A stretch of 64,000 nucleotides of DNA from Lingula anatina (taxonomy: Eukaryota > Brachiopoda > Lingulata > Lingulida > Lingulidae): the NCBI RefSeq assembly GCF_001039355.2, contig NW_019774847.1, forward strand, positions 597,711-661,710, in the 5' to 3' direction. The notes below the pieces were generated by a model, which did no database searches, had not been told where the DNA came from, and saw only the letters and a list, made by a program, of their open reading frames with translations. Positions 33,466-44,600 of the stretch are shown here, one piece after another; within the stretch, counting starts at the first letter, position 1, and each line of letters opens with the position of its first letter. The translations under genes and the position numbers were made by a program.

Positions 33466-36233
33466 ATGGAGTTGAGTCACGCCGTTATGTTACTCTGTCT
33501 TATTGACGCTACTGTAGGAGTTCCTGCGTAAGTCATTTATTACTGAAAATTATATTTTGTATTTATGCAGAATGGCGGGCGTACTGTTTCATCAAATTAT
33601 CTGTTGATTTGTCTAAAAAGATTATTATGTAGGTTTGCTTTACACAGTTGTTTGTAGGTATAGTTGCTAGAGGTTCTTTCTATCAATTCAATACATACAA
33701 GTAAATATTGAAAGTAAACTATAAAGTCTGTTTCTACTTTTGCATCTAAACAACCTACATTATAAAAGATGGTCATGTTTTTAGTTTCAATTAATCATAT
33801 AGATTTTTTAAATATTCATAAATAATCATCAATGCGGAAGGCGAACATTAAAGTGGCAGTCCCATGATAAAAAAATGGAATCATAATGTTATCAGTTTTA
33901 CGATGCAATTTGTCCAATTCAGAAAACACGTAACTTTGAAACGAAATTCATCATTCAGACAGAACTCATTCCCGTCCCAGTGTTCAGTAACATCCACCCT
34001 GCTGGACGTTCTGAAGAATAATGTGAAAGATCTTAGGCAAAACGATAAGAAGTTAGAAGACAAGTACGATGATCGACTGAAACGCTTGGAAGACAGGTAC
34101 GATGACATGCTGGACATCTTTAAGAACGACCTGAAAGATCTGAAGCAGAACAATAAGAAGTTAGAAAGCAGATGCGATGATCTTGTGGACAAATATTCTA
34201 AGCTTCTACTGGCGACAACAACTTTACAGGTCAAATTTGCAAACTTCACCGCAGAGAATCAAGGTGGTAAGTTGCACTTTGTACAGATGTCATATTCACT
34301 ATAGCGTATAATTAATCAGTATGTTTTGGTAAATTTGTGCAGCCGTCTTTTGGGAAACAAACATACATGTCCTCTTTTACAAATATCTCTGTTCGAGAAA
34401 ATGGCATAGGAATATGATGGAGTATGAATATAGCAGAACACACTAACGTCTTATTACAGCAAGTGGTCGGGACTGCGCTGAATTGTACAAGAACGGAGTG
34501 AAGTTGAACGGGGTGTATACTATAACACCTGATAACAGTCCGAACGCATTTAACGTCTACTGTGACATGACCACTGACGGAGGAGGATGGACAGTAAAAT
34601 TTGATTCAATAGTTTTATTAAATCAATATCTTTCAAATGAGAGGCAGTAGTCTTTTTAAAATATTTTGCTGATTTAAGACATTCTTGTGGCCTCGAAATT
34701 CTTTTGTGTGTGAGATGCAATTTAATGAATATACATATATATATATATGCATCCTAAACCCTAACTCTCGAAACATTCATAATTGTCAAAATAATGATGA
34801 ATATTTCATATTTACCGTTAAAAGTTTCTTTTCTGTTGTTGAACAATAGGTAATTTTTTCCAATTTTTAGGTTTTCCAGAAGCGCATGGACGGTTCAGTG
34901 GACTTCTACCGTGGCTGGCAGTCCTACAAGCATGGTTTTGGAAATCTGAATGGAGAACACTGGTTAGGTAATATTCATAATGTTCATATAACAAAATGTA
35001 AGGAATTTTGAAAATAAATAAAATGCAATTTGAATGTGAAAAATTACTTCAAATGTATCACGATGAAGCATTCTTCGTTATCTTTGTATTTGATTCTTCA
35101 TTGTCTTTATGAAATATCCTTTGAATTAAAAACTAATATATACTACAGGAACAGTCGACGGTGTGTGTAAATATTGTACGAAACATAAATATTTTACATC
35201 TGCCTACTTTTGTCATTATGAACTCTCCATACCACAAAATGAGTAGTAGTTTATCGCCATTTCAAGGAAATGTATTTTCTGTTGAAAAATAAGAATGAAA
35301 ATTAGGGGATTTGAATAACAATCCATTTTCCACAGGGAATGACTTTATTAATGTCATCACTAACCAAAGACGGTACGAGCTGCGTGTTGACTTGGAAGAC
35401 GCCAATGGCGTTTGGCGTTACGCCAATTACGACCACTTCGCTATAGCGTCGGAAAGAGCTAAGTACCAGTTGACTCTTGGGACTTACTCTGGAAACGCGG
35501 GTAGGCACTTAACCTCTGTAATTTGTGTGCATATTAACCAATGAAAACACTGCAAACCTTTACACATAATACACTAGGATCTAATAAATAAGACATATTT
35601 GAAATGCTATATAATCACACATTTTGTTGTCATTCGAATTTTCTAAAATTACATGGTGTACGGTTTTGGTGTGTATGTCTGGGTTTAACGTATGGCCTGT
35701 CGAATACAAGCACGCCGTCACAGCATAATAACATTGTACTTACACTGTACCTTGCCACTTATCGATTGTGACGCCTTTTTCACTGACACTGTGTGCTAGG
35801 ATCTTGCTATCTCATAGAGTACACCAACTTTTGACGAGTCTGTACCATTTTGTTTTCATTTGAAAAAATATAAAACACTTCCTTCAATACAGCAAATTAC
35901 CTTCTATTTTATGCTATTCTTGAATCCATTTTTTAAAACTTATTTCATATTTCAGGGGATTCTCTGAAACTCCATAAAGGCTATGCTTTCACCACAAAGG
36001 ACAGAGATAACGATGCATATGCAAGGAATTGTGCACAGGAATTCAAGGGAGCTTGGTGGTATGACAATTGTCACCATTCCAATCTGAACGGCCTGTACCA
36101 CCTGGGTGATCACAGCTCGTACGCTGATGGCGTCAACTGGAAGACATTTAAAGGGCACTTCCACTCCCTGAAGACAACGGAGATGAAAGTTCGTCCTGTC
36201 GGCTTCAAGGCTGCTTCTAGCAGTAGTGGTTAG
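33466..36233 (+). CDS. Fibrinogen-related protein 2 (tandem paralogue)
   Basis: Tandem duplicate of the upstream gene with the same six-exon structure: 33466-33527, 33959-34266, 34460-34593, 34871-34967, 35336-35500, 35956-36233; 1044 nt, 347 aa. Signal peptide [18 protein letters not shown]. The coiled-coil exon is 48 nt (16 codons) longer than in copy 1, carrying an extra segment around [19 protein letters not shown]. The fibrinogen domain is nearly identical to copy 1; differences seen include VFQKR for [14 protein letters not shown] for [16 protein letters not shown] for EYKGAWW and GHFHSL for GHYHSL. Conserved KDRDNDA and NCHHSNLNG are intact. Intron 1 is short (431 bp against about 1.9 kb in copy 1). 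AATAAA at 36307 is a likely poly(A) signal. Confidence 0.88.
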
Positions 36234-36510
36234 GCAGTGCTCGCATCTTCATCATAAGCAGAACTAATATATTCTCTTGAAGTTATGTAAGAGAAAAAGA
36301 AACACAAATAAATTTTTAGGTATTCAGTTTTTGTTTTTTATTGTTAATTTTAATGTATTCTTATACATTTCATTCATAATTTTGGCCAATGTACGCTTGA
36401 GAAAAAAGAACTACCGGTATCTGCTGATAACAGTTCAGGTGGATATGTATCGTGATATGTAACTTATGGGGTGTCTCAGTCAAAAAGATGTAGATTGGAT
36501 TTCTTAACAC

Positions 36511-36967
36511 TGTTATAATGAGGAATGACGACAGCAGTCTGGAGCTTTGAAACGTTTATTCACCGACTCACTCTTTTACAGAATCTACAAGTATTTATAT
36601 TCTATTTTCCCAAAGAATTTCCCATTGTCATATTACAAAACTCTATTCAAAATTTCCTAATTTTAGTAATTTAAATGAGACTTGCTTATTATTTAAAATA
36701 TTTCCCGAATTACTCATTTTGGATCTTGTCCAACTCGAGTATGCATGAGTTTTACGTGTTGTTAAAAACGTGCAAATGGATAGAAAAATTAACCAATAAG
36801 ATCCAACTATATCTGACTCTGAAACGTTCCACCCTTTCTTGCTTCGAGAACAGTCTCTACACTCGTTGACACTTTAAGACATTTACATTGCACTCGATAA
36901 CTTCCTACACATTTAATTCTGTTTAAATTGTTTTGTAATTGTCGAAAGTGTGCGTCATTTGCTTTAC
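36511..36967. mobile_element. ~457-bp insertion absent from the sister copy, LTR-like ends
   Basis: Alignment of the two duplicated units shows the flanks GGATTTCTTAACA and AACATTTT...AATTTCTTAACATC are contiguous in copy 1 (around 32590-32620) but separated here. The inserted piece begins TGTTATAATGAGGAATGACG and ends near GCGTCATTTGCTTTAC. A short AACA motif is present on both sides, as a target duplication would leave. Size and TGTT start suggest a solo LTR, but exact ends are ambiguous by a few bases and no protein is encoded. Confidence 0.6.
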
Positions 36968-37660
36968 AACATTTTTTAACAATTTCTTAACATCACCACA
37001 TGGCTAACAGATAAGGGACCTAATAAATAGACAAAATATTAGATTTTTAAAAATTCTCATTTCAATGGGGTGCTGTCCTCTCCTCTGCCTTGACCGGAAT
37101 TATACCTTTGAAAGCTGAAAGTAGCATTTTAGTCCACACTTTTATTTTTAAACTATACATCAGAATGAATTCATTTAACGCGTTTTACCACAAACTTTAA
37201 TTTTTTACATTCGTTGATTCAACATTTGACCTTTTTTCTTCTCTGAAAAGTTTGGTCAAAAGGGGAGGGAGGGAGGGTAGATCAATTTTACCCCCTCCCT
37301 ACCAACCACATTTTTCATGTCTTTTAAAGACAGCTAATGTATTTTCTGTACTGTCAACCCAACCACAAACATCACCCGAGATTTAAACGCCGTAAAATAC
37401 CATCTGTGTTGTAAACGTACACCGTCAATACATTATCTCCTCGCTCTAACAGCAAACTAATGGGTAACACGATACCGTTTCCGTAGGTCGTGATGTTGAT
37501 AAAGATTTCAAAGAATAAAGTTACTTTGTCTTCAATCAACAGCTTAATATTGAAATAGCTTACCTGCAATATTTCGATGTCTAACAGAGCATCTTCATTG
37601 GGGCATGAAGCTATCCAGGTTTTAACATAACACAGCTGATGAAATTCTTCTGTGATAAAT

Positions 37661-37833
37661 AGACTTGTGAAGATTCTTTTTTTTGTCTATAGCTATTTAT
37701 ATTAGTTTGATCTTACCATCCAATATTTCATCTGGATACTGAATGGTAAGATCAAACCAAGGAGTTATAACAGATATAACTCCTTGATCAAACTAATATA
37801 AATAGCTATAGACAAAAGAATCTTCACAAGTCT
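37661..37833. repeat. Long hairpin / palindromic element
   Basis: AGACTTGTGAAGATTCTTTT...GTCTATAGCTATTTATATTA + GTTTGAT pairs with ATCAAACTAATATAAATAGC + TATAGACAAAAGAATCTTCA + CAAGTCT, almost perfectly over about 50 bp. Between the arms are two smaller hairpins (CTTACCAT / ATGGTAAG and AAGGAGTTAT / ATAACTCCTT). Non-coding fold-back element. Confidence 0.8.
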
Positions 37834-38681
37834 ATTACAATAACATAGCTAATGAAACTGTTCTGCACTATTCTGTGATAAAGATTTCATTTGAATACCA
37901 AACCCGGGAGACAGTAGAAATTGTTAAATAACAAGATGATGACCTTTCCTGGTACCCAATGTAATGCTGGTTTTGTGACTAGTAAGTACGTTTAATGACA
38001 TTCAAGTAAAACAATCGAATTTCGTGTTGATTCATACCGGCTCCAATGAAAACCCGTCGCTTCCAAGAAAAGTTTTAAAAAAAAATGACAGCAGAAAGGC
38101 ATTTGTGTTGAGAGTTTTGAATTTATCAGTGTTTGCCAGTAACGAAGATGTGCACCAGACTATACCTTTAAATCGACAGGGAAAAATGTAGAATTCTCAG
38201 TACAATGTACAGAGAAACCACATAATCTACTAGGTAAATGAGTCTGTGGTCGGAGTGGTAAACTTTATTCAAGCTTGCATCTGCATGTCAACAAGGAAGA
38301 AACGACTACAGTTAAAGAGCAATAGTAACTTTATTTTTATTAAACTTTAGTTACTACAAATTCACCTAAAAATGAGTAAGACAAAAATTTCAATTCCAAA
38401 AGTTTCGGCCTCATTTTTACCCCTGAAGCCTGCCCCAGAGGAGCTTTCACGTTCTCTGTGATCACATTCCCTGTTGACCATTTCCCATGAATAGCAAGGA
38501 CAGGCCTCGGGCAACAGGCCTCCAGCCAACCAGGTCTCTGATGACTTGCCCTAGGGTTTTGTTTTCTTGTCAGTCATTGTTTCAAACAACGTGGCCTTGA
38601 GCCCTGACCCTCAGGTTCGGCTGTCTATCAGCGTCTGCCACGTGTCAGTGACAAGTTTCTGAACACCAGTGCAATAACCTT

Positions 38682-41600
38682 TCACTCTTTGCTGCTGTCG
38701 CCTTCTTTTTTCCTTATTTTTGCCAGCGTTTTCTGCATTGGAAGAAAATTAAATATATTTTGCAATTATTCTTAATCAAAGACAGGATTTAGGATATGCA
38801 CTTCTTTCTCACTGACAAAAATTAGTAAATTTGACCAAGAAATCTCACTTCTTACTTTCTGGAATTCTTTGGCTCTTTGTCTGTTAACTCTCCTCTGGTC
38901 CTCTCTTTCCTTCTCCGCTTTCTTCTGTTTCACCTCTTCCAGTCCTTCATACAGTCTGTCAGTATAAATAACAAACATGAATCATATGCGGTAAACAAAT
39001 CGGACTAAAAAAATTATTTAAAAAAAAAATTCAATGGGGAAAACTCATTAAATAAGTGAAAAAGCCAGAGTTCCCAATTAAATGAAAAATGAACCAACCT
39101 TCTGTTCCTGTCATACATTGCCTTGACGTCTTGTTGGCGGTCAGTGGTGCTCTTAGTGACCACCTGGACCCTGCCCTCACTGGGCTTTAGGCTCTGGACG
39201 GGTGACTGCTGCTTTTCACTGGCTGAAATTATGAATAATAATACTAAAACCAGTTATAAAAATAATCATGAAATTAAAAAAAAGAAAAAAAAAAAATGGG
39301 GGAAAATTGTAAATTTTACAGATACTGATTTTTTAAAGCCATACATTATTAAAATTACAACCTCCCTATTGAGTGCAAGCAACAAAATTGAAAAACTGGC
39401 TACTCTATAGTTCTATTTTATGTAGTTAAGGCACCACAAATGCTACATAGGAATAAATATATATTTAAATTATTACAAAAATATGCTCCTGAATGACTGA
39501 TAATTTTTTAAAGATCGAGTCATTACGACTGTACCTTTAGCACTACGCAATTTCTTCCAGCTTGAGACTGTCTTGGCAAGCTGGGCATTCCTTGCTGCAG
39601 TGGGGCCCCCTGTCAGCGCTTTGGCATCTTTTTTACTCTCGATAGCTTGCAGCCTCTCCTTGGACTTCTGTGCAAAATCTGGCCTCTTTCTGGCAAAGGC
39701 TTCCTGTAGCGAAGCCTCTCTGCGGTCTCGGTTAGTTTCTGCAATGGTAGAAACACATCTTTACATTGAGATGGAATCGAGAGCTTTCACAGAAAACCAC
39801 ATTTCTAGTAGAAATTGACACATAATAACCAGGAGCCCTTCTATTGAGGGAGACAGAATTTGCTTAAATGCCACTTTGTCATGACATTCAACATGATAAT
39901 TGAAACAAATTCAATGTTAAAGGGGAAAAGCACTGAAGAGGATATGGGGTTTATATTCTGACTTCCCTGCTGAAATCTTGCACAGAAAGTATGAGTGTGT
40001 ATGATATACATACCTTCCACTGCCCTTATCGGACAGGATGATGAACCCTCCAACCCAGCTCCACCACCCTCTGCTGGGGGTATAATCTCCAACCCATCTC
40101 TTCTTACCCCACCTTGCCCAGGAGTTGCTTCAGCTGAGGCTATTCTCATCTCATGTTGCTGGAAGGACCGCAGTGAATCCTCCATGCTGAGTGATTGGTC
40201 CAGATGCACGGAGGAGTCAGCAGTGGCGGGTTCAGACACGAGGGACACCAGAGTCAGATCCGGCTCCTCTGATATACCAGTCATCTCCTGAAACCAGAGG
40301 ATGAGGAAATATTATCCTGCTAAAAAAAAAAAACTTGTTATCTAGGGTGTGTGTGTGCGTGTGTGTGTGTATGTGAGAGAGAGAGTGTGTTAGCATCCCC
40401 TTCTTTCTCAATCCCCATTCCTCAACTCACCTCCAAGCTATGCCATGCTCCAGGCTTCTCCTGGCCATCCTGTGGATGACTTGACCAGATGGACGTGTCC
40501 TGACTGGACGTTACTGACCCTCGTCCATCATGCCTCATGTCAGCCAGTAGTTTGTTCTTCAAGAGTCTGGCTTCTTCCACCAGTGCCTCGTACTTCTCTG
40601 AAACTCTCCTTTCTGCTGGTGCTTCTTCATCGGCTCTTCTATCTGTGGAGGCAGAATTCTCTTCTGGGTCAAGGTCACTGGCCTTTTGGTCAAGGTCATC
40701 AGTCTGTTCTGTTCCCAACTGTTGTCTGAGTTGCTGGTTTAACTCTCTTGCCTGCAACAGGAGCTGTTGGTACCTATCATCCATATTTTCCGCTGCAGAT
40801 GATCTTTCTGACTTAGAAAAGACGTTCCATTGGTCACTCCTGCCGTCAACAGCTGTCATAGTATTAACCTGTGATGGCTCCAATGAGACTGAAGTAGGAG
40901 GACATGTTTCAGTAAAGAGTTCCCTCACACCTTGCTCAATATTGCTGTTGTTGTTATTAGAACTTAAATCTCTCTGTTCCTGGGTACCAATGATCAAAGC
41001 CCCTGGTGAATACCCTTCCTGCAGTAGTAGCAGTTCGGACTGACTTGGTATCACACTGACAGGTTCAGCTTCCCTTCTGTGTTCTCCAGCTGTGGTGAAC
41101 TGGTCAGTATCGTCCATGCCGGTCAAGGAATGCTGGCTGAGGGAACGGTGGCTAAAGTCACTGACCATAGTGGACATGGACTGCTCTGGCAGTGAGACGG
41201 TTCTAAGAGGAAGCATAGCTCCTCTTGGTGAGGTGAAACTTCTGTTGCCCTCTGGTGGATACAAATCACTGTCTCCACCTGGTGACCAAACAATGCCTCT
41301 GGAACTTTGCCCAATCTCTTCGAACTCTGCATGTACTGGGCTTAAACTGCCAAAGCCTGTATTCTGCTGCTGTAGCTGTGTCCAGTCCACAGTCTGTGGT
41401 TCTGGCTCACTGTGCACTCTGTGACCTGGGGTGTGACTTCCTGCGGCAGGACTGGGATCGTCTTGCATGTACACTGACGGCTCCTCTTGGAAGCCTGACA
41501 ATGGGTACTGACTTGCCTCTGATATGTCACTGGTCAGAGGATGCTGGCTGACATCGCTGAGGAAAGATGCATTTTTACCACCTGGTTTTCCCATTCCCTG

Positions 41601-44600
41601 TGTCCCATGCAATACCAAGTTGTCCTTGGTGCTGAACAATTGCACAAGATTTGCATCAGGCACAATGGCCGCTTTGTTTGGAGGCACAAGACCACTTAAA
41701 TCAGATGTGAGGGAGTGTTCAGCTGCCAGAGGTTTCAGCTCGCCAGAGACAATGCCTTCTTTAACAGAAGGAATCCCAGGATCAAAAGAAGAGTCTACAC
41801 TTGGATAAAGACCCTTTTGTAAAAAGGGGAAAGACGTGGGCTGTGTTCTGGACATTTCCATCTGGGCATGATACACATCATAGCTCCTGCTGTGCTGAGA
41901 GTCATCACGACCTTGACCCTGGCCTTGACCACTGGTCATATCTATACCACCAGAGTCCACAGAAGGGGTGATGGGGTAATAGCTAAGACTGCTGCTGTCC
42001 ACTACCTCTCTTTCTTCCAAGGCAGACCTGCCTCCAATTGTAGGAGAAAAGGAGGGTCTAAGGCCAGACTGGTGGTACTGTGGGAGAGAGGGCATGACTC
42101 CAATACCTCCATACGCCCCAACCATGGCAGGTTCAGTGACAGAGGACACGCCTCCAGTGGGAGCCACAGTGGCAGGAACGGCACCGTTTTCTGTTCTTGA
42201 AAAGTCCCCCCACCGTCCCCATGTCTCACTGTACCCTCCCCCTTGTTCTGGTCCACTATACTGTGGGTAATGAGGAGAGTCAGGCAGTGCTGGTTCTGAA
42301 CCAAGTCTGCCTTGTGGGGCACCATACGTCCCACTGCCCACAGAATTACCATACGGAAACTGTGGCAAGCCAGGCTGTACTTGTAGGCCACCACTGTATT
42401 TATCATCATACTGTGCATGTGCGACATCAGCTCCTTGTGGACTGCCATGTTTGTCCCTATACTGGGAATACGACACATCGGCTGCAGAGGGCTTGTGAAC
42501 ACCGCTTACAAACTGTTTGTAACTGTCTAATTCATAGTTAGGAGATGCGCCTGGGAAAGGCTGTTGGTGATAGAGCCTATTATCAGCCCCCTCAATTTCC
42601 CTTCTATTCACACCAAATTTTGATCCTTCTGAACCTGGGGACTGGTCTGTCTTGGCTGGTGTCACATCCTGCCCCCTAGTGTACTGTTGTGACAGTGTGC
42701 TGAGAGAGCCAGGTGAGGAGTCAGGTTTCAGGGGGGCCAGGGTGTTGTAACTTTCGTCTTGTCTGTGAAACTCTTGTTGTGGGTCAGTCAGAAGATTTTC
42801 TTCACTGCTCACAGGTCCTGGAACAGAAACAAATGCTCAATCTGTTGAAAATCAGTTTTTATGCCAATAGCTTTCACTTTGCATGTTTTTGAAAATCAAC
42901 AGGAGGGGCACACTTGAAATGAGAACAAGTTCCTTTCTTTGGGGTTGAAGTTTGTATAAACTGTGCATCAAAATCTCATTGAAAAAATGGACAAAGACCT
43001 CCAAGAAAATAATTGTCAATACCCAATACTGACAATTGCTCTTTAATGTTTGTCTAAATGAGCATGACCCCTTTTCATCAATAACTAGGTATCTCTAGAA
43101 TTATGTATGTAATAAAACCTGTAGAAATGTAAAAATGTACCTGTAGAAATGGTGTTCTCATTGCTGGACACTGACCCTGGCCGTCCACTATGGTCTACTC
43201 CCCTGGTCACACCCTGGGGGTGCTCTGGCACCTGAGGCTGTTAACAAAGTCCATCTATTAATACTTATTGGAAGATGGTTCAACAATTACTGTAAACATT
43301 GTATTTTTTTACACTTTCTTGACTTATCATTTTCAGACACTCACAACAATATACAATCTTACACAGATTCAAATAACTTTTCAGAAATATCTTCAGTGGA
43401 GAAAATTAATTTAAGTTTTTTTTTTAATAAGAGCAATTACTGCATGCCAAATATTAAGTAACAAAACATTGGCATAACAACACATGGGTTTGCACAGCAT
43501 ATTACAGCATTTACAAGCCATGCACCTACTGCAATCAAATTATGATTCAGTAGTGTTCTGCTTCAACAGAATTACCCTAGCGTCAGGATACAACAGCACT
43601 CCTCTCCCAACATCAGTTGAATACAAAGGCAGCTCTCCAGCCTCAGCTGGAACTCCATGACTCACTGGAGCCACAGCAGACAGGGCACCTGCACCTTGGG
43701 AGAGAAATCTTGGGGGAGCTGGGGGACTCCTCCCATCGGACCTAGTTACTTGTGCATGGATGGGCTCATCTTGTTGTTGTAAATCAGCGCCTCCTGCTAG
43801 CAGACTGCCCCACTGCTGATATTGCCTGTCTACAGATCTCTGAGGCACTGGCATCACTGTGCTGACCCCAGGCACCCACTGACCTTGAGATCTGAAGGGA
43901 TGACCTTGAGGTGTGGGAGGTTGACCTTGAGGGGTCAAAGGTGAACCGAGGACACTCCTGCCTCCTCCAGACCTCACACTCCTTGGAGTATCCACCTCTT
44001 GTATGGTGCTCAACTCGTGAGCCATGGAATCCTCCGTGAAACCAACCCTCTTCACTACTGGAGGTGGTCCTCTCACTTTGGAATGTCTATACACCTGACC
44101 TTCAACTTGACCTTCTGGTGACCTTTCACCTTGGTCTTCCAGTGACCTTTCACCTTGCAGACTTGACCTCTGCTCAATGCCATAACTGAGTGACCTTTCA
44201 CCCTGCCCTCCAAGCGTCCTTTCACCAAGCATACTAGATCTGTGAACTGGACCCAAACCAGGCCAATCTTCATCTGGGACATGGTCAGGCTGCATGGGCT
44301 CTTCAGGTGTCAGCTTCTGTGCACTGTTAGGGAAAAGACGCTGGTACCTTTCCCTTTGCTGGCGTAGCTGTTCCTCTGACTGCTGCTGGCGGAGTAACAC
44401 CCTCTCTCTCTCTGCTCTGATGGCCTCCAGCTGTTGCTTCAGGTGTTCCAGCCTAGGGTTCTGATCACCTTGTCTCCATGTGGGAGAGGGTACTTGCTGT
44501 GCCATCTGGCGGCCACTGCTCCACTCTGAGCTGCTCCCCTCCTCCTCCTCCTCATCTCCTGTCCCCTGTGAGCTGAGAGCTGCCGTCTGGATCAGCTCCC

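Larger units (their letters stand above)
36234..38681. other. Spacer between fibrinogen-related gene 2 and CEP295
   Basis: Holds the tail of the duplicated unit (to about 37510), an insertion absent from the sister copy (36511-36967), and a long hairpin (37661-37833). The last few hundred bases before 38682 are probably CEP295 3' UTR. No gene seen. Confidence 0.6.

Noticed and set aside
38590-38732. Alternative reading of the CEP295 last exon ending at a more distal stop
   Set aside because: The frame KKTLAKIRKKEG matches the known C-terminus of vertebrate CEP295 and keeps total length divisible by three.
42002-42502. 166-codon minus frame and several plus frames over 40.4-45.2 kb
   Set aside because: Shadows of the two very large CEP295 exons, which are supported by phase and conserved segments.
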